DNA from: Gordonia pseudamarae
GTDB lineage: Bacteria; Actinomycetota; Actinomycetes; Mycobacteriales; Mycobacteriaceae
Length of the DNA: 64,000 bases
Direction of reading: 5' to 3'
Assembly (NCBI RefSeq): GCF_025273675.1
Contig: NZ_CP045809.1
Span: 186,001 to 250,000, forward strand
The notes under the pieces are model-generated. The model did no database searches and was not told the DNA's origin. It worked only from the letters and a program-made list of their open reading frames with translations. The position numbers and the translations under genes are program-made. This document shows positions 8,604 to 17,464 of the stretch, one piece after another; positions within the stretch are counted from its first letter, which is position 1; every line of letters begins with the position of its first letter.

Positions 8604-11600
8604 ATGAGGCGACTACTGATCGTCGGTTGCGGTGGCTCGGGCGGCGCGACGCTGGCTTACATGATGGATCAGCTGCGCTCGGAACTGGCCGCGCATGGCA
8701 TCGGCCGGATTCCGGCCGGCTGGCAGTTCGTGCACCTGGATGTGCCGACCACACCGTCGCGGGTCGGGGGCGTGGGCTCGGTCCGCGATCAGGGCGGCGT
8801 GTACGTGGGGACCGGACCGGAGAGCGACAGCTACAAGGTTCTCGACAACGCGCTGTCGCAGCGACTGGCCGCCGGTCAACAGCTCGACACCATCGCCACC
8901 TGGGCACCCCGCGAACCCGACACCGTGTACACGCCGCTGTCGACCGGCGCCGGACAGTACCGGGCGCTGGGCCGGATGATCACACTCAGCCGCGTCACCC
9001 AGGTGCGCGAGTCGTTGCAGCGGGCCTGGGATCAGCTGTATCTGACCTCCACCGACACCGAGATGCGTTCGCTGCATATCCCGGGCGCCGGCGCCTACCG
9101 GCCCGACGATCAGCCGCTGGTGCTGGTCGTCTCGTCGATGGCGGGCGGGGCGGGGGCGTCGATGGCGCTGGACATCTGCCGCGTACTGACCCTCGTGCAG
9201 GGTGTGGACCCGCGACTGATGGCGGTGTTCATGGTGACCCCCGACATCTTCGAGACGCTGCCACCGTCCGCGGTCACCGGAACCCGGGCCAACGCGCTGG
9301 CGATGCTCGGTGAGATCGTCGCCGCGCAGACGGGATCGGCCCGCCAGTCGGATGTGGAACTGCTGCGGGCACTGGGCCACGAACACGGCGAGGGCGCTCG
9401 GATCCCGTTCGCGCGGGTCTTCCCTGTCGGCCGGTACGTCGGCGCGCAGCGCACCGTGTTCGGCGACGGCACCCCGGATGCGGTCTACCGGGGTCTGGGC
9501 CGCGGCCTGGCCGGCCTGACGCTGTCCGCGCCGGCGATGCAGCAGTTCGTCGAGTGGGATCTCACCAACGGTGTCGGCGACCAGGGTTCGCTGGAATATC
9601 TGGGCTGGGGCAATCGGCAGTGGAACAACATCCCCTGGGGCACCTTCGGTTTCGCCAGTCTGAGTATGGGCCGCGATCGGTACGCCGAATACGCCGCCCA
9701 GCGACTGGCGCGCAGCAGCGCCGACCGCCTGCTGCACGGTCACCTGCGTCCGGGCAACCCCGCCTCCGATGAGGAACAGGTCAACGCCGCCCTCGACAAT
9801 CAGTGGGACAACATCTGCCGCAACCTGGGATTGCCCGGGGCGAGTGGAGCGACGGGAAGTGCCGGGGCGGGTACCGCGCAGTGGCTGTCGAATGTGGTGC
9901 TGCCCGCCCAGCAAGTCAACCAGCAGTCCTCGATGATCGTCAACCAGACGGTGCGCCCGCGGTTGGACGTCTCGCCGGGTGTCAACGGCGAACAGTGGGC
10001 CGGACAGGTGTACCGGGTGCTGGCCGAGCAGCGCGAAACGGTCAAGAGCGATGCTGCCTCGGCGGCGTACGCGATCGCCTACCATTGGCAGCAGCGGCTG
10101 GCCGATGCCCTCGAACGCGCGGTCACCCATGCCTTGGCCACACTCGGATTGCCTTATGCCACCGGCCTTGTCAAGCGGGTCTCGCGGATGCTGCAGGACG
10201 TGGTGATGCCCGAGGCGTACAACCTTTCGAGTTACACCCCCGCCGACGTCGTCGAGGCGACCCCTGAGGTCAAGCGCACCCTGTCCGCGTTGCGCGGCAC
10301 CCTGGCCAGCCCCGGAGCGGTTGCCGATCAGGTGTTCTCCGGGCTGCAGGCCAACATCAACCAGCAGCTGTACGCCGCCCTGTCATACCAGATCTCCACC
10401 GCCGCAGGGGCACTGGTCACCGAGGTCATCGAGCCGCTGATTACCGCGCTCAACGAGTCGCAGTCGCTGCTGCGCCAGGCCGCGTCGACGCCGCGCCGCG
10501 AGGCGGGCCTGGCCCATCTGCAGACGGACGAGTACGCGGCCTGGCCGTCGGATGCCGACGAGCGGGTGTCCGAACGGTTCGCCGAGGCCGACAACGAGGT
10601 GATGCTGACCCGCTCCGGCGAGTTCCAGCAGCGCTACGAAACCGACCTGCCAAGTTCGGTCGGGCTGACCTCGGTGGACGCCCAGGCGCTGGTCCTGGCG
10701 GTGACCAGGGCCTCGCACCACGTGATCACCGGGTCGTGGACCACCGTCGGCGGCAAACGCCCGCCGAGCGAGCTGTGTCCGGTCGTCGAACGCACCACCG
10801 CGTGGGTGTCGCGGGCCTTTCCCCGCCACCCGGAGACCGGCGACACCCTCATCGCCGCACCCGCCGCGTACAAGGTGCACACCGCGCCCGGTGAACTGCT
10901 CAGCAGAGCAAGGGAATTCATCGCCCGAACGGGTGAGTCGTTCGATCGGTTCTGTGCGGTGTCGTTGCGCGAATACGTGACCGGCTCCGAAAGCAGGGTT
11001 CCGGAGACGGAATTGAACAGGCGCAGACAGGATCTGCTGCTGCGCTTCGGGGAGGCCGTCGACCTGGCCCGGCCGCTGGCGAGCGTCAACGAGAACGCCA
11101 TGCAGGCCATCCACGGAGTGTCGGAGATGGTGTACCGCTACAAGTTCTCGGCGGCCCCCTTCCACGGTCTTGAGGTGGGCGACCGCCTGGGAACCGCGCT
11201 GGCCCAGCGCGGCAAGGTCGACAGCAACAGTGTGAGCGCCTTCGAGAACGCGCTCAGCGATGAACGCAACATCAAACGGATCGACATCTTCGGCTCGTAC
11301 CCCAACTATTCGCCGCTGGCCTACGAGTCGGTCGTCGAACCCGCAGCCCGGCAGTGGCTCGCAGCCTCGCCGGCCGAGCGGTCGGCGTTCTGGACGTACC
11401 GCCGCGCCCGGCCGCTGGAGGCGAGTCTGCCGATGCATGAGGCCGAACGCCGCGCCATGGTGGCGGGCTGGCTGCTCGGGCGGGTCGTCGGCTTCGTCCG
11501 TACCCCCGAACCGCCGTTCGGCCAGCCGGTGCGGGTGTGGGACACCGATACCCGGCAATGGCTGCCCTTCCCGCACCCCCTGCTCACCCCGCCGTCGGAG

Positions 11601-12230
11601 TTCCTCGCCGACTACGACTGGCTGCCCGCGGTCCTCGAATCGGTGCTGCTGGCCATCGCGCAGTCGCATCAGCCACCGGTGATGACCTCGATGCAGCCCT
11701 ACCGGGCGTTGCGGCACATCTTCGACAGCGCGCAGGAGAACTCCACCACCGGACCGGAAGCGCGCACCCTGCTCGCCGGGCACCGCAACCTCGCCGACTG
11801 GCTGCGCACCGGCGACTCGGGCACCGGACTGGCGTCGGTGGTCAAGGACACGGGGGAGGGGCTGGGCATCGATGAACGCGCCGAACGGGCGAGCGCCTAC
11901 CTGCGCGACTACGCCGGTTTCGTCTCCCAGCACTTCATGGCGCCCGGTGACGCGGTCGTGGCCGGTGTCCCGCCCGCCCGCGGCGGCGGGGTGTTCTCGG
12001 TGATCGGGGTGCGCGCTCAGGCCGCCAAGACCCCGTTCTTCCGCGACCTCGCCCCCGACGTGTACTGGGCCGCGAACGAACTGCTCGCCCTGATGCCGTC
12101 CGCGGTGGCCGCCGCCAAACGGCCCCCGCAGACGAACGGCGCCGCACCCCTGCCCACCGCCCAGGGTGAGGACTGGTCGGCGCCCACATTCAGTTCGGGC
12201 TTCGAGGGTCCGCTCGGGGGGATGCTCTGA
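8604..12230 (+). CDS. Tubulin-like (Tubulin_2 type) NTPase, 1208 residues
   Basis: A very large protein starting with a Rossmann-type strand and the glycine loop VGCGGSGGATLAYMM (residues 7-21), followed by VSSMAGGAGASMALDI (about residues 173-188). This matches the nucleotide-phosphate loop of the tubulin/FtsZ fold in the bacterial Tubulin_2 group; the rest of the chain is alpha-helical with no domain I can name. Such proteins occur in multi-gene clusters with vWA, GTPase and GAP1 components. Start ATG 8604 follows a GAGGGA ribosome site and a 63-bp gap, so an internal promoter is possible. Its stop overlaps the next ATG (TGATG). It would be a filament or NTP-sensing core of the complex; function is inferred from fold and context. 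Confidence 0.8.
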   Translation: MRRLLIVGCGGSGGATLAYMMDQLRSELAAHGIGRIPAGWQFVHLDVPTTPSRVGGVGSVRDQGGVYVGTGPESDSYKVLDNALSQRLAAGQQLDTIATWAPREPDTVYTPLSTGAGQYRALGRMITLSRVTQVRESLQRAWDQLYLTSTDTEMRSLHIPGAGAYRPDDQPLVLVVSSMAGGAGASMALDICRVLTLVQGVDPRLMAVFMVTPDIFETLPPSAVTGTRANALAMLGEIVAAQTGSARQSDVELLRALGHEHGEGARIPFARVFPVGRYVGAQRTVFGDGTPDAVYRGLGRGLAGLTLSAPAMQQFVEWDLTNGVGDQGSLEYLGWGNRQWNNIPWGTFGFASLSMGRDRYAEYAAQRLARSSADRLLHGHLRPGNPASDEEQVNAALDNQWDNICRNLGLPGASGATGSAGAGTAQWLSNVVLPAQQVNQQSSMIVNQTVRPRLDVSPGVNGEQWAGQVYRVLAEQRETVKSDAASAAYAIAYHWQQRLADALERAVTHALATLGLPYATGLVKRVSRMLQDVVMPEAYNLSSYTPADVVEATPEVKRTLSALRGTLASPGAVADQVFSGLQANINQQLYAALSYQISTAAGALVTEVIEPLITALNESQSLLRQAASTPRREAGLAHLQTDEYAAWPSDADERVSERFAEADNEVMLTRSGEFQQRYETDLPSSVGLTSVDAQALVLAVTRASHHVITGSWTTVGGKRPPSELCPVVERTTAWVSRAFPRHPETGDTLIAAPAAYKVHTAPGELLSRAREFIARTGESFDRFCAVSLREYVTGSESRVPETELNRRRQDLLLRFGEAVDLARPLASVNENAMQAIHGVSEMVYRYKFSAAPFHGLEVGDRLGTALAQRGKVDSNSVSAFENALSDERNIKRIDIFGSYPNYSPLAYESVVEPAARQWLAASPAERSAFWTYRRARPLEASLPMHEAERRAMVAGWLLGRVVGFVRTPEPPFGQPVRVWDTDTRQWLPFPHPLLTPPSEFLADYDWLPAVLESVLLAIAQSHQPPVMTSMQPYRALRHIFDSAQENSTTGPEARTLLAGHRNLADWLRTGDSGTGLASVVKDTGEGLGIDERAERASAYLRDYAGFVSQHFMAPGDAVVAGVPPARGGGVFSVIGVRAQAAKTPFFRDLAPDVYWAANELLALMPSAVAAAKRPPQTNGAAPLPTAQGEDWSAPTFSSGFEGPLGGML

Positions 12231-14974
12231 TGGTGGCGTTCACCGTGTTCATCGCGCCGGGCGGCCGCACCGACGGCGTGCTGGCCGCCCTCGTCGACCT
12301 GTCAGCCGCGGGTATCGTCGACCGGTTCGCCTGGATCTCCGATCCCTCAGCCGACGTCCCGATCGAGGGGCTGACGGTCATCGAGGCGGGACGGTCCACC
12401 GATGTCCGGCTCGATCAGTTCGTCACCGCGCAACAGATCTCGCTGCTGCGGGTGTGTTCGCTGGTACCCGCCTACGAGGCCGAGCGCACCCTGTCGGTGC
12501 CCGCGGAACTGTCGGTGGTGTCGGCGCTGGCGACGGCGACGGCAGCCGCCGGCGTGGTGCGCATCCGCTGTCTGCTCACCGGGCCGCAGGGCTGTGCGGC
12601 CGATCTCGGCACCACCGTGGTCGAGGGCTGGCACAACATCATTGTCTCGCCCGAGGATTCGCGTGGACCCGATTTCGGCCGGGTGGCCACACCCGCCGAT
12701 CCATCGCCCGCCGACATCGGCCGCACCGCCGCGCCGGTGGTGGCCGGCCTGTGCGGGTTGTGGACGGGCCCGGCACACGCACCCCTCGACGACACCGCAG
12801 TGCTTCCCGGACGTGTTGTCCGCCTGGCCCGTTCGTACTATCGGCGACTGGACGCCACTGCCGCCGAGGCGGCGCTGCGCCATCAGGTGCTCGCCCAGGA
12901 CGGGCGGTTTCCGCTGCCCGGTGATCAACAACGGACCCGGGTGGTCTACGTCGACGACGTGGGTATGGCGGCACACACGATGGCGACGGCGTTGTGGCGC
13001 AAGCACGCCGACGTGCTCCGCGGGCCCAGGATCGCGTACGAAACCGAAACCGTCGACGCCCTCAGCGGTTGGGCGGCACTGAAGATGTTCTTCGGATTCC
13101 TCTGGGCGGCGATGAAGAACGCGCCATCGGCCTGGTACAACAAGGTGGTCGGCAATGCCGCGGGCCGGATGGCCGCACAGGTCCAGCAGGCGGTGTTCTC
13201 CGAGGGCAACGCCGCCTACGAGGTGGTGGTGCGTGGTCGCCGCGCAGACGGCGGCTACGCCAACTGGAACGAGATCGGGTCCGCCTCAGGCTATATCAGC
13301 GATACCATGGCCGCGGGTGCGAACTCCGGTCAGCAGCCGCTGCAGGAGGCGGCGGCCGATCTGTCCGGGGTATGGCAGGACTACGCCCGGGCGGCGATGA
13401 CGCTCGGCGACGCCGGCGACCGCTCCGGTGAGCTCCCGCCGATCAGGGTGGGTGCGGCCCGTGGAATCCTGCCACGCGCCCAGGATGCGGTGCCCGGCAA
13501 GGAGTCCCGGTTCAGCGACATCCCCGGCGTGGTGGCCGCGGCAACCGGCTTCGACGGAGTCGACGCCACGGACCCGCTCGGTATCGGGGATCTGCGCCGC
13601 CGCCTGAGCGAGTTGCAGCGCGACCGGGACCTCGGATTGGGTGCCGCGTCGACACTGACCGCGCTGGGCCAGTGGCAGCGAGCTCACGCCCGCAGCTTCG
13701 GTGTGCAGGTCGGCGATCAACTCGCACATGCTTTCCACAACTGCAACCAGGAGGCGGCGCACCTGTGGGAGAAGCTGCGCAATGCCCAGCCCGCCCCGCA
13801 GGCGCCGGCCGGCGATCTGCGCCTGGCCCGGTGGGTGCAGGTGACGGTCGCGGTGCTCGTGGTGCTGGCCGTGGTCGTGGGCTACCTCGGCTACCGGGAG
13901 GTCATCGGGGTCTGGACGGCCGTCAGCATCGTCGCCGGATCGATCGCGGCCGCACTGACCTGTCTCGCCGTCGCCTTCATCAACATTCAGCGCCGACTGT
14001 TCGCACTGATCCATCAGCGCACATCGGTCACGAGCGAGCAGAGAATCGACCAGCAGAACCTGCAGACAGCACTGGCCGACCTGCGCAGGCTGTCCCGAGC
14101 GTACGGACAGTTCTTGTCGTGGAGCCGGGCGATCGGCGCCTTCCTGGCCGGACCGCTCGGTCCGGACGCACACACCGACGCCGACCCCGTGCCCATCGCG
14201 TGGGGCCTGCCGATGGCGGCGGGGCTGGGGGCGGTGGTGCCCGACGAGGCCGAGACGGCCACCGCCGCCGGCTATCTGCGCCGCGACCTATTCCGTCCGG
14301 GCTGGCTCACCGACTCCTGGGACAAGCTGCTCGCGGTGGCCGCGCCGCAGCAGTTCGGTTACGAGTTCGCCGCCACCACATCGCCATTGTGGACCGATAA
14401 CGGGAGCGGCTCGGGGTCGGAACTGGATCGCTGGTCGTCGGATCTGTACAGCAGGGCCATCACCTCGACCGGCGCCGAACTGGTGTGGCAGGAGTCGCTC
14501 GGGCTGCTGGACGGTTCGCTGGCGGGCCTGACCGGGCGACTGGTGGGCAGTGTCTCCGTCACCGGCGGACCCCAGGTGTCGGTGGCCGACTTCCTGGCCG
14601 GGCTCGACCGTCCGGCCGCGCCCGCCGGTTCGTTCCCGACGAGCTTACTCACCGACACCGCGATCGCCGGATCGGCGGCCCGCGTGGTCACCGACATCCG
14701 GCACAGCTCCCGACTGGGTCTGGGCATCGTCTGTGCGGCAACCCAGTTCAGTGACGCATTGCGGCCCGACCAGATCCGGTCGGTGGCCGGCCCGGCGGTT
14801 CCCGATGCCGGCTGGGCCGCCGATGCGGGCAGCGCCCCCGATTCGGGCCCACCGCCGTTGTACAAGACCGGTGCGGACAGGGCGGGAACAGACAGGGCGG
14901 GAACAGACAGGGCGGGAGCCGGCCGGTCCGATGAGTTCCGGGCCCCGGACCTCGGAAAGGGATTTGAGTTCTGA
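12230..14974 (+). CDS. Hypothetical two-helix membrane protein, partner of the tubulin-like protein
   Basis: A 914-residue protein with no family I can name. The N-terminal 200 residues look like an alpha/beta fold (MVAFTVFIAPGGRTDGVLAA). Two transmembrane helices close together (VTVAVLVVLAVVVGYLGY and AVSIVAGSIAAALTCLAVAF, about residues 538-582) form a hairpin, leaving both long ends on the same side. Near the C-terminus an in-frame 15-base repeat at about 14874-14926 encodes DRAGT-type units. It overlaps the tubulin-like gene by one base, a strong sign that the two products act together; I infer a membrane anchor for the tubulin-like protein. Confidence 0.75.
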   Translation: MVAFTVFIAPGGRTDGVLAALVDLSAAGIVDRFAWISDPSADVPIEGLTVIEAGRSTDVRLDQFVTAQQISLLRVCSLVPAYEAERTLSVPAELSVVSALATATAAAGVVRIRCLLTGPQGCAADLGTTVVEGWHNIIVSPEDSRGPDFGRVATPADPSPADIGRTAAPVVAGLCGLWTGPAHAPLDDTAVLPGRVVRLARSYYRRLDATAAEAALRHQVLAQDGRFPLPGDQQRTRVVYVDDVGMAAHTMATALWRKHADVLRGPRIAYETETVDALSGWAALKMFFGFLWAAMKNAPSAWYNKVVGNAAGRMAAQVQQAVFSEGNAAYEVVVRGRRADGGYANWNEIGSASGYISDTMAAGANSGQQPLQEAAADLSGVWQDYARAAMTLGDAGDRSGELPPIRVGAARGILPRAQDAVPGKESRFSDIPGVVAAATGFDGVDATDPLGIGDLRRRLSELQRDRDLGLGAASTLTALGQWQRAHARSFGVQVGDQLAHAFHNCNQEAAHLWEKLRNAQPAPQAPAGDLRLARWVQVTVAVLVVLAVVVGYLGYREVIGVWTAVSIVAGSIAAALTCLAVAFINIQRRLFALIHQRTSVTSEQRIDQQNLQTALADLRRLSRAYGQFLSWSRAIGAFLAGPLGPDAHTDADPVPIAWGLPMAAGLGAVVPDEAETATAAGYLRRDLFRPGWLTDSWDKLLAVAAPQQFGYEFAATTSPLWTDNGSGSGSELDRWSSDLYSRAITSTGAELVWQESLGLLDGSLAGLTGRLVGSVSVTGGPQVSVADFLAGLDRPAAPAGSFPTSLLTDTAIAGSAARVVTDIRHSSRLGLGIVCAATQFSDALRPDQIRSVAGPAVPDAGWAADAGSAPDSGPPPLYKTGADRAGTDRAGTDRAGAGRSDEFRAPDLGKGFEF
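14874..14926 (+). repeat. 15-bp in-frame repeat, about three copies
   Basis: The motif GACAGGGCGGGAACA is repeated in tandem near the 3' end of the two-helix membrane protein gene. It encodes ADRAGTDRAGTDRAGAG. It is one of several 15-17 bp repeats in the window. Confidence 0.85.
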
Positions 14975-14975
14975 C

Positions 14976-17459
14976 ATGGTGTCCGGTGATACTGACGGCA
15001 ATCTGGACGTTCTGCTCAGGTGGTTTCGCGACGCGGCCGACCGCGGCCTGATGGTGCCGGAATCGAAACGCCTGACCGAGATCTCGCGCCACCCGGCGGA
15101 CTGGTGGATGAGTGCGACCGATCCGGTGGAGCTCGCCTGGCGGCCCACCGTCGACCATCTGTTCCACCAGGTGCGCCTCGGGGTGTTTCCGGCGGCTGCT
15201 GTCGACTTCCTGCCCGACGCGTTGCGCACCCCGCCGGGGGTGCCACGTGTTCCGGAGGCCCCGGCGGCCGAGGACCGGATGCCGGCATCGGCCGCCGCGG
15301 CCGTACCCCCGATCGCTGAGCCCGAGTCCGAACCCGAACCACCACAGCCGGTTCCGGACCGTCGGACGCTGATCTTCCAGGCTCTCATCGACTGGCGGGC
15401 CGGGCAGATCGCGGCCGGAGTGGAGGGTGCCGAGGCGATCAAGGACATCACCCTGCGCAACCTGGTCAAATACAACCAGACCGGTGAGGACGTCATCCGG
15501 GTGAAACTGCCCGGCCAGGCCAAGGGCCTGGCCGCCGATATCGCCGCGGTGTTCGCCCGCTTCGCCGTCGACGAGCCGAGCACCACCGAACCGGCTGCCG
15601 GACAACGTTCCACCCCGACGAACCCGAAAGTAGCCACTCCGACAGCGACGACCCCGGTCGCGGCCGTGCCGACACCGGCCGCGCCCCCGGCACCCGTACA
15701 GCCCGCGGCGCCGGTCGACGGTGGCCTGCTGAACCTGACGCACCGCGACTTCTGCGACTATGACTATCCCGAGACCGATGTCGAACCGGGTCGCATCACC
15801 ATCACCGGTGACGCCGACGGCGTCGCGCTGTCGTGGGATCCGTGGCCGGCTCAGCCGGGGGAGGTGGTGGTGTACCGGTTGGTGTCGGCCGACGGGTCGG
15901 GGGCCGCGCCCCCGACGGTCTACCGGCCCGAGGCCGGAGAACTGATCACCACCACCACATCGACAACGGCTGCCGACGGCAGGTTTCTGAGTTCGGCGGT
16001 GCGGCTGTTCGAGGTGTGGTGCCACGTCGGGGCCGACGTGTCGTCGGCGTGCGCACGACAACCGGTCAGATGGGCGGTCGGCCACGAATTGAGCCCGGTC
16101 GACTCGATGACGATCACCGAGGACGGTGGCCGGATCATCGGTCGGTGGACGGTGTTTCCGGGTACCCGTGCGGTGCGGGTGTACCGGATCCCGCTCGATG
16201 GCTCCGCGCCGCCCGCGAGCAACCCGCACAACCAGATCTGTGTGGATCGGCCCAACCTGACCGGTTTTGTCGACGTCGACGCCCCACGCGGTCTGCGTTT
16301 TCTGTACCGGGCGATCGCCGAGGTGGATCTGGCCGGCACGGTGCGGCTCTCGCGCCCGCGCCAGCAGGAAGTCCTCGTGCCCGTGGAACTGACACCCATC
16401 ACGGACCTGCACGTGGAGATGGGCGATGACCGGAGCACCTTCGGATTACAGTGGACCACACCGGATTCAGGACAGAGCGTGCGCATCTACCGGTTCCCGG
16501 CCGAGCCGCCCGCGGGCCTGGACAGCGAGGACCGCGACGAATCGGTCATCGTCGCGGAGGGATTCACCGACGAGAAGCTGATCAAGGACCCGATCGTGGC
16601 CCTGGATCCGACGCGGTCGCAGATGGTCGGGGTGATCTGGCCGCAGGACTGGGAGCGTGCCTACATCACCCCGGTGACGGTGTCGAACGGCCGGGTGCGG
16701 GTCGGCGGCACCCGCGTGCACACCAGGCCGCTCGCGGCGGTGTCCGAACCGCGGATCGTCGAGCGTTTCCACACCCAGCTGGTCACCTTCGGCTGGCCCG
16801 CCGGGGCAGCCGCCGTGCAGGCCTTCGTCGGGTCGGTGTCGTTGTCGCCGGAGGAGATCTGCGCCCAGGAATATCCGTCGGCCGAGATCACCAAGGCGGT
16901 CCACGAAAGCGACGGTGCGCTCACCTTCCGGCCACGGCTGTTGCACTGGTCGGGATGTCAGGTGTGCCTTGTGCCGGTTGCCTATTCACGCGGTGAGACT
17001 ATTCGCGGTGAGGTCGCCTCGCTGCTGTATCCGGGTCTGGAACGGCTGTCGTACTGGTTCGAGGCGGTGGAGCCCGGGTCTCGGCGGGTGCGGCTGTTCC
17101 TGCGGGCCGACAACGACATCGAGGCGCCGCCCACACTGGGGCTGGTCAACAATCCCTCCCGGTTACCGCTCGAACAGCACGACGGACAGCACATCGAGCT
17201 CGATTCCCCGGCCGGACCGGTGCCGCACTGCCGGATCGGCGGAGTGCTCCGGGCGGGCCGGGTCGTGCCCACGGAGTGGACGTTCGATATCGGCAGGCTC
17301 CGTGGCTATCTACGGTTGTTCGTCACCGGAGGCCGGCGGACACGCCAGGTCGCGCTCTTCGATCCGCCGCTACGGTTTCTGTACATCCCCGATCAAATGT
17401 CCCACAATCCTGTGTCCCAGAACCCCATGCCCCCGACGGCACCCGGAATGTGGGGATAG
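14976..17459 (+). CDS. Hypothetical protein with HRDC-like segment and fibronectin-III-like repeats
   Basis: An 827-residue protein starting at the ATG two bases after the previous stop; the longer open frame upstream is a shadow of that gene. Residues about 130-185 (LIDWRAGQIAAGVEGAEAIK onward) resemble the small helical HRDC fold seen at the ends of RecQ helicases; this is an eye match only. A Pro/Ala/Thr linker follows, and from about residue 255 there are several beta-sandwich repeats with Trp/Tyr patterns such as VALSWDPWP, IIGRWTVFPGTRAVRVYRIP and FGLQWTTPDSGQSVRIYRFP, typical of fibronectin type III-like modules. It would serve as an adaptor between the NTPase parts. No signal peptide, so cytoplasmic. 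Confidence 0.7.
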   Translation: MVSGDTDGNLDVLLRWFRDAADRGLMVPESKRLTEISRHPADWWMSATDPVELAWRPTVDHLFHQVRLGVFPAAAVDFLPDALRTPPGVPRVPEAPAAEDRMPASAAAAVPPIAEPESEPEPPQPVPDRRTLIFQALIDWRAGQIAAGVEGAEAIKDITLRNLVKYNQTGEDVIRVKLPGQAKGLAADIAAVFARFAVDEPSTTEPAAGQRSTPTNPKVATPTATTPVAAVPTPAAPPAPVQPAAPVDGGLLNLTHRDFCDYDYPETDVEPGRITITGDADGVALSWDPWPAQPGEVVVYRLVSADGSGAAPPTVYRPEAGELITTTTSTTAADGRFLSSAVRLFEVWCHVGADVSSACARQPVRWAVGHELSPVDSMTITEDGGRIIGRWTVFPGTRAVRVYRIPLDGSAPPASNPHNQICVDRPNLTGFVDVDAPRGLRFLYRAIAEVDLAGTVRLSRPRQQEVLVPVELTPITDLHVEMGDDRSTFGLQWTTPDSGQSVRIYRFPAEPPAGLDSEDRDESVIVAEGFTDEKLIKDPIVALDPTRSQMVGVIWPQDWERAYITPVTVSNGRVRVGGTRVHTRPLAAVSEPRIVERFHTQLVTFGWPAGAAAVQAFVGSVSLSPEEICAQEYPSAEITKAVHESDGALTFRPRLLHWSGCQVCLVPVAYSRGETIRGEVASLLYPGLERLSYWFEAVEPGSRRVRLFLRADNDIEAPPTLGLVNNPSRLPLEQHDGQHIELDSPAGPVPHCRIGGVLRAGRVVPTEWTFDIGRLRGYLRLFVTGGRRTRQVALFDPPLRFLYIPDQMSHNPVSQNPMPPTAPGMWG

Positions 17460-17464
17460 CGGTG

